A stretch of DNA of 64,000 bases from a bacterium (GTDB taxonomy: Bacteria > Cyanobacteriota > Vampirovibrionia > Gastranaerophilales > Gastranaerophilaceae), in NCBI GenBank assembly GCA_017396695.1, contig JAFQLC010000018.1, forward strand, positions 186,001-250,000, written 5' to 3'. A program made the position numbers and the translations under genes. This document shows positions 23,797 through 32,930 of this stretch, piece by piece. The number at the start of each line of letters is the position of its first letter. Position 1 is the first letter of the stretch. Under the pieces are notes generated by a model, which was given only the letters and a program-made list of their open reading frames with translations, was not told where the DNA came from and made no database searches.

Positions 23797-25512
23797 TTGA
23801 ATAAGCAAACTTTTTTTGAAAAATATGATTACATTTTAAAAAATTGCACAAAACCATCAAGATACATTGGTGGTGAATTTTTAAGTGCGAATAAGGATTT
23901 TGCCTCTGCTGAAGTCACTATGGCGCTCGCTTTCCCTGATAAATATGAAATTGGGATAAGCAATTTCGGTCATAAAATTTTGTATAAAATTATAAATGAC
24001 AGGGCGAATTTTATGGCGGATAGAATTTATGCGCCAGAAATTGATTATTTAGAAAACTTTGAAAAATCGGGGTTGCCATTTTGCACACTTGAGGCAAAAG
24101 TTCCGCTTGTTGAGTTTGATTTTGTTGGGTTCGCACTTCAATATGAATTATCATACACAACGCTCCTTAAAATGCTTGAGCTTGCAGGAATTCCTTTGCT
24201 ATCTGCTGATAGAGAAGAAAATCATCCTATAATTTTATCGGGTGGCCCATGTGCATATAATCCGCTTCCAATTTCAGATTTTATTGATGCATTTTTAATT
24301 GGCGATGGCGAAGATTCAACTTTAGAGATTATGGATTTATATAAAGAAATGAAATCTCAAGGGGCAACAAGGGCGGAAATTATTAAAGCAATTTCAGATA
24401 TTGAAGGTGTTTATGTGCCAGCGCACCACAGAGAAGTAACAAAAAGAATAGCAAGGCTTGAGTATCATACTGCGCCAACAAAATCTCCAATTCCACATTT
24501 TGAATCGGTGCATGATAGGGCAACAGTTGAAATTAGGAGAGGTTGCTCAAGACTATGCAGATTTTGCCAAAGTGCACACACAAATCTTCCAATTAGAGAA
24601 AGAAAAAAAGAAGATGTGATTTCTCTTGTAAAAGATTATGTTAAAAACACAGGATATTCTGAATATTCTCTGCTTTCTTTGTCGTCTAATGACCATACGC
24701 AAATTGAAGATATTATTTTTGAGCTAAATGATTATTTTAAAAATACAGATGTTAGTGTTTCGCTTCCAAGTCAAAGGGCAGATAAATTCTCTTTACGCCT
24801 TGCAAACCTTATGCAAGAGGTTAGAAAATCTGCGGTTACAATCGCTCCTGAAGCTGGAACACAAAGGCTCCGAGATATAATTAAAAAGAATTTGACAACA
24901 GAGCAAATTTTAAATGCGACAGTGGCATCTGTTGAGGCTGGTTGGAAGAAAATCAAATATTATCTTATGATTGGACTTCCATATGAAACATACGATGATA
25001 TTGCAGGAATTGCTGGGCTTTTTGCTGATGTTCGCAGGACCTGCATGGAGCGCGGACTAAAAGTTCCTCAAATTACTTGTTCTATTTCAATTTTTGTTCC
25101 AAAACCTTTCACACCTTTTGCTTATGCACCTCAAAATTCGCTTGAGCAAATTGCTGAGAAAATCAAATTTTTGAAAGAAAAATGTGCTTCTATGCGGAAT
25201 GTGAAACTTAATTTTCATCATTCTAAATTAAGTCAAGTTGAGGCATTTTTAACTCGTGGAGATAAAAGACTAAACAATTTTATTTATGATTTGTATAAAT
25301 CTGGCTCATATCTTGATTCTTGGGATGAAAATTTTGATTATGAAAAATATGTGGAAATTGCACGGAATAATAATCTTGATATAGAACTTGAAGCAACAAA
25401 GGAATTTTCGCCAGAAAACGAACTCCCTTGGGAATTTATTAATTTAAATTATGATAAAAATTACTTCAAAAATGAATATCAAAAAGCTAAAGATTTAGCA
25501 GACGCTACATAA
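23797..25512 (+). CDS. B12-binding-domain radical SAM protein (TIGR03960-like)
   Basis: A 571-residue radical SAM protein of a conserved family of unknown function. The N-terminal part (RYIGGEFLSANKDF, ALAFPDKYEIGISNFGHKIL) resembles the B12-binding-like half, with GGPCAYNP and GDGEDS. The cluster motif CSRLCRFCQ (about residues 254-262) lies in the SAM barrel, followed by SLPSQRADK and ITIAPEAGTQRLR. It begins with TTG, the only start close to the family's usual N-terminus, with no ribosome site and a 4-nt gap from the previous stop, so coupled translation is likely. The TIGR03936-type domain often fused or adjacent is absent here. Confidence 0.85.
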   Translation: MNKQTFFEKYDYILKNCTKPSRYIGGEFLSANKDFASAEVTMALAFPDKYEIGISNFGHKILYKIINDRANFMADRIYAPEIDYLENFEKSGLPFCTLEAKVPLVEFDFVGFALQYELSYTTLLKMLELAGIPLLSADREENHPIILSGGPCAYNPLPISDFIDAFLIGDGEDSTLEIMDLYKEMKSQGATRAEIIKAISDIEGVYVPAHHREVTKRIARLEYHTAPTKSPIPHFESVHDRATVEIRRGCSRLCRFCQSAHTNLPIRERKKEDVISLVKDYVKNTGYSEYSLLSLSSNDHTQIEDIIFELNDYFKNTDVSVSLPSQRADKFSLRLANLMQEVRKSAVTIAPEAGTQRLRDIIKKNLTTEQILNATVASVEAGWKKIKYYLMIGLPYETYDDIAGIAGLFADVRRTCMERGLKVPQITCSISIFVPKPFTPFAYAPQNSLEQIAEKIKFLKEKCASMRNVKLNFHHSKLSQVEAFLTRGDKRLNNFIYDLYKSGSYLDSWDENFDYEKYVEIARNNNLDIELEATKEFSPENELPWEFINLNYDKNYFKNEYQKAKDLADAT

Positions 25513-25527
25513 GAAAAATATTTATGG

Positions 25528-25533
25528 TAAGAT
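25528..25533 (+). promoter_or_regulatory. Extended -10 box, leaderless geometry
   Basis: TGG-TAAGAT (TG-extended -10) ends 7 nt before ATG 25541, inside the 28-nt gap after the radical SAM gene. Confidence 0.5.
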
Positions 25534-25540
25534 TTTAATT

Positions 25541-26464
25541 ATGGAACAAATAGAAAAAGAAATTGAAATTGTAATCGATGTTGAAACAACTGGGCTTGAT
25601 TACACAAAAGAAAGAATTATTGAATTTGCTGGTGTAAAGCTTGAGAATGGGGTTATTGTTGATAAATTTGAAACACTCATTAACCCGCATCAACACATCA
25701 GAAAATCATCTCAAGCGGTTCATGGAATATCCGAAGAAATGCTTGAAGGTGCACCTGAAGAAGAAGAAATTTATCCTAAAATCTTTGAATTTATTGGCGA
25801 CCACACCCTTGTTGCTCACAATGCAATTTTTGATTTTAGCTTTTTAAATAGAGCCTCTAAAAGACTTTATCAAAAACCATTAACAAATAAATATGTTGAT
25901 ACTCAGTTTATGTTCAAAGAAGTTTATCCACATATTGAAAGTTGTGGTTTGGGTTCTTTAATTGAGTGCTATGGTGTTGAATGTGAAGCTCGTCACAGGG
26001 CTATGGGCGATGCATATTGCCTCGCAAAAGCTTATCCAATGCTTAGAAACCAATATTTCCAAAAATATGATTGGCAACTTTCGCAAATTCATAATGTTGA
26101 TTATTTGTTTGAAAGATACCTAAGAATTCAACAAGCAATTTCTGTTATGCAAGGCGAAATTCAAGACTTAAGGTCAATTTTCAAAATCTATTTTGAAAGA
26201 GGCGGAGAAGACGTGGTTCTTCCAACAGGCGAAACTCTTGCTTACCATTCTAAAAAAACATTTTCTTATGACTTTAATCAAATCAAAGATGTTTTAGAAG
26301 AAGCAGGCGTTCTCCCAAAAGCTGTTAGATTGAATAATGCTTTCATTGACAGGCTTGTTGCGGGTAATGCGCTTGATGAAGAAACAAAAGATAAAATAAA
26401 ATCTGCAAGAATTGAAATTTCTGAAAGTAAATCTTTCCAAGTAACAAAAGCAGACAAAAAATAA
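25541..26464 (+). CDS. DnaQ-like DEDDh 3'-5' exonuclease
   Basis: A 307-residue protein with an N-terminal DnaQ/PolC-type exonuclease domain (about residues 10-175). Catalytic positions: Exo I VIDVETTGLD (Asp and Glu), Exo II HNAIFDFSFL (Asp) and Exo III HRAMGDAYCLA (His and Asp). The remaining 130 residues (QLSQIHNVDYLFERYLRIQQ and onward) are helical and match no domain I know. The usual DnaQ is about 230-250 residues, so this is longer. Whether it is the replicative proofreader cannot be said from here. The start lacks a ribosome site. Confidence 0.88.
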   Translation: MEQIEKEIEIVIDVETTGLDYTKERIIEFAGVKLENGVIVDKFETLINPHQHIRKSSQAVHGISEEMLEGAPEEEEIYPKIFEFIGDHTLVAHNAIFDFSFLNRASKRLYQKPLTNKYVDTQFMFKEVYPHIESCGLGSLIECYGVECEARHRAMGDAYCLAKAYPMLRNQYFQKYDWQLSQIHNVDYLFERYLRIQQAISVMQGEIQDLRSIFKIYFERGGEDVVLPTGETLAYHSKKTFSYDFNQIKDVLEEAGVLPKAVRLNNAFIDRLVAGNALDEETKDKIKSARIEISESKSFQVTKADKK

Positions 26465-26470
26465 GTTATT

Positions 26471-26499
26471 AAAAAAGGAGGTTTTAAACCTCCTTTTTT
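26471..26499. terminator. Bidirectional terminator
   Basis: AAAAAAGGAGGTTTA pairs with TAAACCTCCTTTTTT, nearly perfect; it serves the exonuclease on plus and flgE on minus. Confidence 0.93.
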
Positions 26500-26508
26500 A
26501 AGTTATGT

Positions 26509-27906
26509 CTAACCTCTTCCTAGGTAAACTAATGTTTGAAGAATGCTATTTGCTGTGTCGAATACTCTTGAGTTTGCCTCAATTCCTCTTTGAGCAAGAA
26601 GCATTGTTGAGAACTGACGGCTCATATCTACGTTTGAGCTTTCTAAGCCCCCTGTTGCAACTGAACCAATACCGTGGTTGCCTGCTGCCGCATAGCTTAT
26701 ATCCCCTGAGTTAGGACCAGATGCGTACATATTTGAACCAACTGCTACAAGACCTTGATTGTTTGTAACGTTTGCAAATTGCATTTGCATGTTGCCAGGG
26801 ATAAGGGCATTTGGGTCAGCTTTTACGTCATCATCTATAATTTCAACGCCGTTTGTCATCGTATATTTGAATTTATAGCTATCATCGTCTTCGTCTTTAT
26901 AAACTGTGATTTTGTCACCATTTGAATATGTTGCTTCGATGATACCTGTTTCACTCACTGACCAAGATTCAAGGGTAATAGCTCTGTCAACTGCTGATAC
27001 AGGGTCAATTGTTACATTGTAGTCTAGAATTTTTGTTGAATAATATGCATTTGTGGTTGCAGTTGCAGGAACTTTGCTCGCCCATGAAATATCTGTTGTT
27101 TGAACGAAGTTTGATGTTCCTGATTTAAATGACATTGTTTGAACTAAATCAGCTCCTGTGTCTGGGTTTTTATTGATTTGGAATTGCAAAACACCATCTT
27201 TTATAACGCAACTTACTGGCATATTTTGGTTGGTTAGTTGCGTATTGAAATCAGCAACCATTTTTTGGACAGTAGTTTCAGTTGGGTTGCCAATAGTAAG
27301 TGTTGCACTTCCTGTTGTACCATCAGGTTTAATTATGTTGATTGTGAAATCACCAGCAATGATTTGAGCATTGTTTGTTTCATCTAATGTTTTTGTTTGG
27401 AAAGTTGCTGTAGGTTGCGCTACTGGCGCAAGTTCCAAAGATTGTGGGATTTTAACAGGAGTTGTTGATGCACTATAAGACAAAACTTGTTCAGTACCAA
27501 GAACATTGTAACCGCTTGATGTTACAAGGTAACCATTTGAGTCAAGTGTGAAGTTACCATCACGAGTGTAACGAAGAGCGCCGTTTGCATCACGAACAGT
27601 GAAGAAACCATCACCTTCGATTGCCATATCTGATGTTTTACCAGTTGTGTTGATTGATGAAGTATCAAAGTTTTTAGTGATTGAAGAACTTAAAGTACCA
27701 ACACCTACTTGCTTACTGTTAGTACCACCTGCTGTGTAAGTTGGAGCGGTACCACTTGTGTATGTTTTATACCATACATCTTGAAAGTTAATCGCTGATT
27801 CTTTGAACGCTGTTGTGTTCAAGTTTGCGATGTTGTCTGAAACAACGGTAATTGTTTCTTGACCTGCGTTAATCCCAGTCATTGCGGTGTACATTGCTTG
27901 TGACAT
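26509..27906 (-). CDS. flgE: Flagellar hook protein FlgE
   Basis: Hook subunit of the flagellum, 465 residues. The N-terminal rod-family motif (AMYTAMTGINAGQETITVVS, then DNIANLNTTAFKES) and the C-terminal motif (GGLESSNVDMSRQF, then RGIEANSRVFDTANSILQTL) flank a variable middle. The A-E helical ends are characteristic of FlgE/FlgF/FlgG; the length and the link to flgD point to FlgE. AAGGAGAT seven bases before the ATG is strong. It is last in the fliJ-fliK-flgD-flgE series. Confidence 0.94.
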   Translation of the reverse strand: MSQAMYTAMTGINAGQETITVVSDNIANLNTTAFKESAINFQDVWYKTYTSGTAPTYTAGGTNSKQVGVGTLSSSITKNFDTSSINTTGKTSDMAIEGDGFFTVRDANGALRYTRDGNFTLDSNGYLVTSSGYNVLGTEQVLSYSASTTPVKIPQSLELAPVAQPTATFQTKTLDETNNAQIIAGDFTINIIKPDGTTGSATLTIGNPTETTVQKMVADFNTQLTNQNMPVSCVIKDGVLQFQINKNPDTGADLVQTMSFKSGTSNFVQTTDISWASKVPATATTNAYYSTKILDYNVTIDPVSAVDRAITLESWSVSETGIIEATYSNGDKITVYKDEDDDSYKFKYTMTNGVEIIDDDVKADPNALIPGNMQMQFANVTNNQGLVAVGSNMYASGPNSGDISYAAAGNHGIGSVATGGLESSNVDMSRQFSTMLLAQRGIEANSRVFDTANSILQTLVYLGRG

Positions 27907-27956
27907 CTATATCTCCTTGTTATTTGTTTGTTTTTTTATTGTCTTATTTATGGCAA

Positions 27957-28517
27957 TTAGCCAGAGTATTTTTCATTTGAGAGAAAACCTTTAACTGCTT
28001 CAGAAAGCCCTGAGAAGTTAATATTTAAATCTCCTAAAGTTTTTTCAATTGATTGAATTGATTTTGTATTTTGTTCAACTTGTGCTGAATTATTATTTGA
28101 TGGTGCAACATTTTGCACAAGGTCTAGTGGATAATCTTTTCCAGCGATTGTGATTGTTGGTTCGTCTGTTGAAAAGTTTGCAGATTCAACAACGCCTGTG
28201 ATTGTTTTGTTTTTGTTGTCAGGGTCTGTAATTGTGACTTCTTTTCCAACAAGAGAAAGTGTTTGTTGGATTGCATTGTTGCTTGCAATTTCACTATCAA
28301 TGTCCATAATTTTTTCTAATTGAGTAAACATTGCTTGTTGTGAAAGAAATTCAGTGTTGCTTACAGGGTCCAATGGATCTTGATATTGAAGTTGTTCAAG
28401 CATCAATTTCAAGAACATATCAGATGTTACTTCTGAATTATTTGTTTTTGCATCTGCTTTTGCCATTTCTGCTTTCGCAGTGGCATTTTGCATACTAACG
28501 AGTTCTGATGAAGCCAT
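27957..28517 (-). CDS. flgD: Flagellar hook cap protein FlgD
   Basis: Hook assembly scaffold, 186 residues. The FlgD signature MFLKLMLEQLQYQDPLDPVSNTEF is at about residues 34-57. The C-terminal part is shortened against the longer FlgD of enterics but contains EVTITDPDNKNKTITGVVES. It overlaps the end of fliK by 23 nt in another frame. GGTAGG precedes the ATG. The polar tail (PSNNNSAQVEQNTK) is atypical. Confidence 0.94.
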   Translation of the reverse strand: MASSELVSMQNATAKAEMAKADAKTNNSEVTSDMFLKLMLEQLQYQDPLDPVSNTEFLSQQAMFTQLEKIMDIDSEIASNNAIQQTLSLVGKEVTITDPDNKNKTITGVVESANFSTDEPTITIAGKDYPLDLVQNVAPSNNNSAQVEQNTKSIQSIEKTLGDLNINFSGLSEAVKGFLSNEKYSG

Positions 28518-30177
28518 TATTACCTACCTTTATACCTTCATAACTTTCATAGTTTTCAACCAAACTTTCTTGATAGTAACTTCTTTGATGATGGTGTTCA
28601 GAATTTTCTGAAGAATTTTGGTTGTTTGAGTTTTTATTTTGTTGATTTGAATTATTTTCTTTTGCGTTTTCTTCTTTTCGGTTATTTTCTTTGAAATCTT
28701 GCGCAAGGTCTGAATTATTATTTGCGCCTTCAGGTGTTTTAATTACAATATTGTCAACTTGCACACCTGCTTGTGCTAGTTTTGACCTTAGTCCTTCAAT
28801 ATCTTGCTCAAGAAGTTTTTTAACATCTTCATTTTGAGCTAAAATTGTTGCAGAAACGCCGTTTTTATCTTGACTCATTTCAATTACAACTCTTCCCAAA
28901 TCATTTGGGCGAAGAGTTAAAGTAATTTTTGCGTTTCCATTTGTTTTTAATTGGTCAAATTTTGCAGTAATTTGGTCTAAAATATCTTGTTTTTGGACTT
29001 CGCTAAATTTTGCGCTAGCGCTTGTTGTTGCTTGTTTGAAGTCTTGAACTTTATTTTGTGTGCCCTGATTTGATAAATTCAAACTTTGGTTTTCATTATG
29101 TCCTGCGTTATTTGATGCTTGAGCATTATTTTGGAGTGCTTGAATGTTTCCTGCTTCAGTTTTTGCACCGAATGTTTTTTCAAGGGACATTTTAAACATT
29201 TGTTCACTTGCGTTGCTTGTAAGTTTTGAGCTTGCATCTGTGCTTGCTTTTGTGCCAAGCATAATTTCATCAACATTTAAATTTAAATCTTTTAAGATTT
29301 TTTCTTCAACAATGCCTTCGATATTTGGTTCATTTGATGACATAATTTCATCAAGTGACATACCAGTTTCATTTTGAATATTTTCGCTATCAACAAAAAT
29401 TTTGCCTTTTAAAGCTTTCGTTTCTTCAGATGCTACATCTAATTCATCAACTTCAGCTAAATCAATTTCATTTGCTCCTTTTGTTTGAGCTGTTTTATCG
29501 GTTGCTTTGGTGTTGATTGTTGTGATATCTTCTGCGGTTTCTGTTGTTGATTCATCTGTTTTATCAACTTCAGCTAAATCAATTTCAATTTTTTGAAGGT
29601 TATCAAGCGCTTTTGTTTCTTGGGTTGCGTTTGTTTTATTTTCAGTTTTTAGCGTTGTATTTTCGTTTGTTGTTTCTTTTGTGTCTTCAGTTGTTGTTTT
29701 TTCAACTGTGTCGATGTTTGAAATATCTATCGTTTCAATTATAGCTGTTTCTTTTGAAATATTTACCGCTTCTTCAAGTTGTGCAGTCACTTTTTCAAGT
29801 TCTTCATTATTTGTATTTTCAACATTTTTTTCATCTTTTGAAGCAGTATTTTCTGTTTTATTTTCGCCCTCAACTTTATCTTGTTTATTTAATTTTTTGT
29901 CTTCATTTTGTGTGTTTTGAATTTTTGAATTGTCATTTATATTATTTTCATTCTTAATTTTTTTTGTTGAAACTGTTGTTTGGTTTGTTTTATTTTTTGT
30001 ACTAGAGGAAGCAAAATCTGCGAGTTCTTTTTGTTTTTTTGTTGCATTTGCAAAAATCTCGCTAAAATCCACACCTTGAGTGGTTGTTGTTGTCATAGAC
30101 ATTTTTTGCGAAAGCATTGCTTTTAGGCTTTCTTCAACACTCCCTGCTATACCATTTGATTGTAATAATTCTTGCAT
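28495..30177 (-). CDS. fliK: Flagellar hook-length control protein FliK
   Basis: Secreted ruler that switches export from hook to filament, 560 residues. The first 350 residues are low-complexity, rich in Thr, Glu, Asn and Lys, as expected of FliK rulers, with two copies of EIDLAEVD (the DNA 24-mer is repeated at 29449 and 29568). The C-terminal Flg_hook domain is clear: NAKITLTLRPNDLGRVVIEM, then LLEQDIEGLRSKLAQAGV. An Asn-rich tail with HHHQ follows. GGGGA upstream of the ATG. A low-similarity N-terminal half is usual in FliK. Confidence 0.93.
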   Translation of the reverse strand: MQELLQSNGIAGSVEESLKAMLSQKMSMTTTTTQGVDFSEIFANATKKQKELADFASSSTKNKTNQTTVSTKKIKNENNINDNSKIQNTQNEDKKLNKQDKVEGENKTENTASKDEKNVENTNNEELEKVTAQLEEAVNISKETAIIETIDISNIDTVEKTTTEDTKETTNENTTLKTENKTNATQETKALDNLQKIEIDLAEVDKTDESTTETAEDITTINTKATDKTAQTKGANEIDLAEVDELDVASEETKALKGKIFVDSENIQNETGMSLDEIMSSNEPNIEGIVEEKILKDLNLNVDEIMLGTKASTDASSKLTSNASEQMFKMSLEKTFGAKTEAGNIQALQNNAQASNNAGHNENQSLNLSNQGTQNKVQDFKQATTSASAKFSEVQKQDILDQITAKFDQLKTNGNAKITLTLRPNDLGRVVIEMSQDKNGVSATILAQNEDVKKLLEQDIEGLRSKLAQAGVQVDNIVIKTPEGANNNSDLAQDFKENNRKEENAKENNSNQQNKNSNNQNSSENSEHHHQRSYYQESLVENYESYEGIKVGNNGFIRTR

Positions 30178-30187
30178 TTTTTCCCCG

Positions 30188-30634
30188 TTAGTTTTTGTTT
30201 TTGTAGCGACTAATTGCTATATCGTCAATCTCTTTCATCTCTAGTTTTTCGAAGTGTTTCAGATGTTCTGTTTCTTGTTTTTCTTTTAAATTTTCAAGAG
30301 TTTTGAGTTCCTGATAGACAATTGTCATTACTTTTTTTTGTTCTTCAATTTTGATTTGTGTTTTTTTAATTAAACCTAGCTGAGTTTGGATGTCTGAATT
30401 AATTCGCTCAAGAAACATTCTGCAATTGCATATTTCGTTAATTGCCATTGTTTCTCCGTTTTGGAGTACATCTATTCTTTCAATCAATTTCCTTTTTTTG
30501 TACTCCATTTCATTTAGAATATCAATTTGCGAATTTAGAATGTTCTGTAACTCTGCAAGTTTTAATCTTTCGTCCTCAAGTTTTTTCTCCCTAATTTCAA
30601 GAATTGGTTGCATTCTGAACTTAAATTTTTTCAT
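30188..30634 (-). CDS. fliJ: Flagellar export chaperone FliJ
   Basis: A 148-residue coiled-coil protein of the flagellar export apparatus. It opens with the FliJ signature KKFKFRMQPILEIREKKLED and stays helical and charged almost throughout. Position immediately before fliK (10-nt gap) agrees with standard fliI-fliJ-fliK order; fliI and fliH are not in view because the cluster begins here and the next gene upstream is divergent. Confidence 0.9.
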   Translation of the reverse strand: MKKFKFRMQPILEIREKKLEDERLKLAELQNILNSQIDILNEMEYKKRKLIERIDVLQNGETMAINEICNCRMFLERINSDIQTQLGLIKKTQIKIEEQKKVMTIVYQELKTLENLKEKQETEHLKHFEKLEMKEIDDIAISRYKNKN

Positions 30635-30804
30635 TAAAAAACTTGATTACCTTATTAAATCCCCATAGTCATACTTCAGGATAGAACATGAAGGCAATTG
30701 TTTCATCATCTGCATGGTGTATTCATTAAGAAATATTAATTTTTGGGCAATATTTTTTTTGGTTTTGTTTTCATATTTTTGGTTAGTGAAAAATTGGTTA
30801 ATTT

Positions 30805-31698
30805 GTGCAAAAAATTGGTTTTAAAAATTTTCAGAATTTTTCTGTGAAAAATAATCAAGCAAATCAAAACCTAGAACAGAAAAATAAAGAAAAAATACGC
30901 AAAATGTGCATAACAATTTCTTCTTATGCGCCTGCTGTGCCAGTGTTTTTTGCGCATAATTTTTCCACTAATTCATTTTTTAAGAAAATGTTTAATACTG
31001 CAAAAAGCTTGAGTGAAGACGAGATTAAGATTTTAAACAATAATGCAGATAAAATCCTTAAAAGAGAAAAACTTGAAAAATTAATTGATATAAAAAACAT
31101 TACATCGAAAACTAATCTTTCTAAATTTTTACAAACACCACTAACCATTCAAGATTTGCAGCAGGTTCAACAAGGTTCAAATGCTTTTTTCCACGGAGAT
31201 GGTTCGATTTATATAAATCGAGAAGTTGCTCCAAATTTGCTATTTCATGAAATTGGGCATGCGCACAATAATAAATTTTCTTCGTTTTTCAAAAAAATAT
31301 TTCCCCTTTACCTGCCTTCACAAAAAATTCCTTTCGTGCTTGCGTTTGCGAGTTTGCTTTTGAATGAAGAAAAACCAAAAGAAGGCGAAGAATTAACTAA
31401 ATTCCAGAAAGCAAAAAATGTGTTTAGAAAAACACTTCCGTTCCTTGCTGCAGCATCATCTTTGCCTATGCTTATGGAAGAAGGCATGGCGACACATAAA
31501 GCAAACATATGGGCACGAGAGCTTCTTGAACCTAACCTTGCAAAAAAATTGGCAAAAAGTTACAAATTTGGCTTTTTGACCTATCTTGCAATTCCAATTT
31601 CTGCTTTTTTGATAAGCTTTTTGGGTATGAAATATAAAGATTTTTTATCGAGCGGGAAAAGCAATAAAATGGCGGACACCAAAAACACATCTCAATAA
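30805..31698 (+). CDS. Putative membrane gluzincin-type metallopeptidase
   Basis: A 297-residue protein that I do not assign to a known family. The zinc motif HEIGH (residues 148-152) sits in LLFHEIGHAHNN, and a Glu in MLMEEGMATHKA (225/226) lies about 75 residues later, the distance and context of the third ligand in gluzincins. Hydrophobic segments lie at about 35-52, 165-190, 207-224 and 255-280, so the active site would be near the membrane. It begins with GTG 30805, the first start after an in-frame stop, without a clear ribosome site. It is divergent from fliJ. Substrate unknown; the Pro/Lys-rich C-terminus is disordered. Confidence 0.62.
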   Translation: MQKIGFKNFQNFSVKNNQANQNLEQKNKEKIRKMCITISSYAPAVPVFFAHNFSTNSFFKKMFNTAKSLSEDEIKILNNNADKILKREKLEKLIDIKNITSKTNLSKFLQTPLTIQDLQQVQQGSNAFFHGDGSIYINREVAPNLLFHEIGHAHNNKFSSFFKKIFPLYLPSQKIPFVLAFASLLLNEEKPKEGEELTKFQKAKNVFRKTLPFLAAASSLPMLMEEGMATHKANIWARELLEPNLAKKLAKSYKFGFLTYLAIPISAFLISFLGMKYKDFLSSGKSNKMADTKNTSQ

Positions 31699-31745
31699 TA
31701 TTTGAGAACATTGAATGCTTAAATGATTGCAGTTGAGGAGGGGAA

Positions 31746-31856
31746 TTAAAGTATGCAGTAAAGAGATAACACTGCAAGACCTGATGTTACGATGCAAGCA
31801 AGTGTAAGCGGATGAACATTGTTTAAAATTTCAATAAACGTAAACTTTCTTTCCAT
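31746..31856 (-). CDS. Possible 36-residue single-helix membrane protein
   Basis: MERKFTFIEILNNVHPL, then a hydrophobic helix LACIVTSGLAVLSLYCIL. The region is otherwise empty, and the charge and helix pattern is typical of small inner-membrane proteins. No good ribosome site is visible, so support is weak. Confidence 0.3.
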   Translation of the reverse strand: MERKFTFIEILNNVHPLTLACIVTSGLAVLSLYCIL

Positions 31857-31951
31857 AGCTTTTATTATCTTACGTTTTTGATTTTTTTTATCCTTTAGAA
31901 AGATGAAAAAACATAAACTTATAAGCTAATGCCCATTTTTGAATTTTAAGA

Positions 31952-31957
31952 TAAAAT
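31952..31957 (+). promoter_or_regulatory. dppB -10 box, leaderless geometry
   Basis: TAAAAT ends 7 nt before ATG 31965. No Shine-Dalgarno and no clear -35. Confidence 0.45.
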
Positions 31958-31964
31958 AAAGTTT

Positions 31965-32930
31965 ATGCAGATTTTGAAATATATATTTAAAAGAATTTTG
32001 CAAACGATACCAATATTATTTATTGTTTCGTTGATTAGTTTCTTTTTGATAAGAATGTCTCCTGTTGACCCTTTGGCGGAGCTAAAGCTAAATCCTGCAA
32101 TATCTCCAGCTACAATTGAGCATGAAACAAAGCGCCTTGGGCTTGATAAACCAATTTATGTCCAATATATTTACTGGGCAAAAAATTTTGTGAAAGGGGA
32201 TATGGGAACAACTACATCTGGCGAGCTTGTTTCCACTAAACTTAAAGAGAGGGCGGGAAACACTTTGCTTCTTTCATTTTGTGTGATTGTTGCAACTTGG
32301 CTTGTTGGGATTCCTTTAGGAGTTGTTGCTGCCTTGAATTTTAAAAAAACGGCAGATAGGCTCATTTTATTTTTCGCAACGATAGGTATGGCGATACCTT
32401 CTTTTTTTCTTGCGGTTTTGTGCCTAATTTTTGCACAAAAAACAGGAGCATTTCCAATAGGCAACCTTACAAGTAGTAATTTTTATTCGCTTTCATTTTT
32501 CGGAAAATTTATAGATATTGCGCATCATCTTGTGCTTCCTGTTTTTGTTTTAACTGTAATTTCAGCAGGTTCTCTGATAAGGCAAATGAGGGCAAATTTG
32601 CTTGATACTTTAGATAGTGATTATGTAAAATTTGCTCGTGCAAAGGGGCTCCCAGAGCATGTGGTTATTGTAAAACATGCGCTAAAAAATGCAATTAACC
32701 CAATGATAACACTTCTTGGTTTTGAATTTGCAGGGTTGCTCTCGGGTGCTGCACTAACCGAATATATTTTTCAATACCCAGGGCTTGGAAGGCTTATTTT
32801 AGAAGCTGTTATGAAATCTGATATAAATCTTGTTATGGCAAGCCTTATGATAGGCTCTTTTATGCTTGTTCTTGGCAATTTGATTGCAGATATTTTACTT
32901 AAAGTTACCGACCCGAGGATAAAGAGCTAA
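31965..32930 (+). CDS. dppB: Peptide ABC transporter permease (DppB/OppB type)
   Basis: Inner-membrane permease for di- or oligopeptides, 321 residues, six predicted helices. N-terminal YIFKRILQTIPILFIVSLISF, the ‘PVDPLAELKLNP’-like loop, GLDKPIYVQYIYW, and the permease EAA-type motif RAKGLPEHVVIVKHALKNA are all diagnostic. Gly-rich GFEFAGLLSGAALTEYIFQYPGLG is the last conserved block. Its stop overlaps dppC's start by one base. The matching ATPase may be dppD at 17420-18355. Confidence 0.93.
   Translation: MQILKYIFKRILQTIPILFIVSLISFFLIRMSPVDPLAELKLNPAISPATIEHETKRLGLDKPIYVQYIYWAKNFVKGDMGTTTSGELVSTKLKERAGNTLLLSFCVIVATWLVGIPLGVVAALNFKKTADRLILFFATIGMAIPSFFLAVLCLIFAQKTGAFPIGNLTSSNFYSLSFFGKFIDIAHHLVLPVFVLTVISAGSLIRQMRANLLDTLDSDYVKFARAKGLPEHVVIVKHALKNAINPMITLLGFEFAGLLSGAALTEYIFQYPGLGRLILEAVMKSDINLVMASLMIGSFMLVLGNLIADILLKVTDPRIKS

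Noticed and set aside
31532-31777. 81-codon antisense frame at the end of the metallopeptidase gene
   Set aside because: It lies opposite coding sequence and lacks a start signal.
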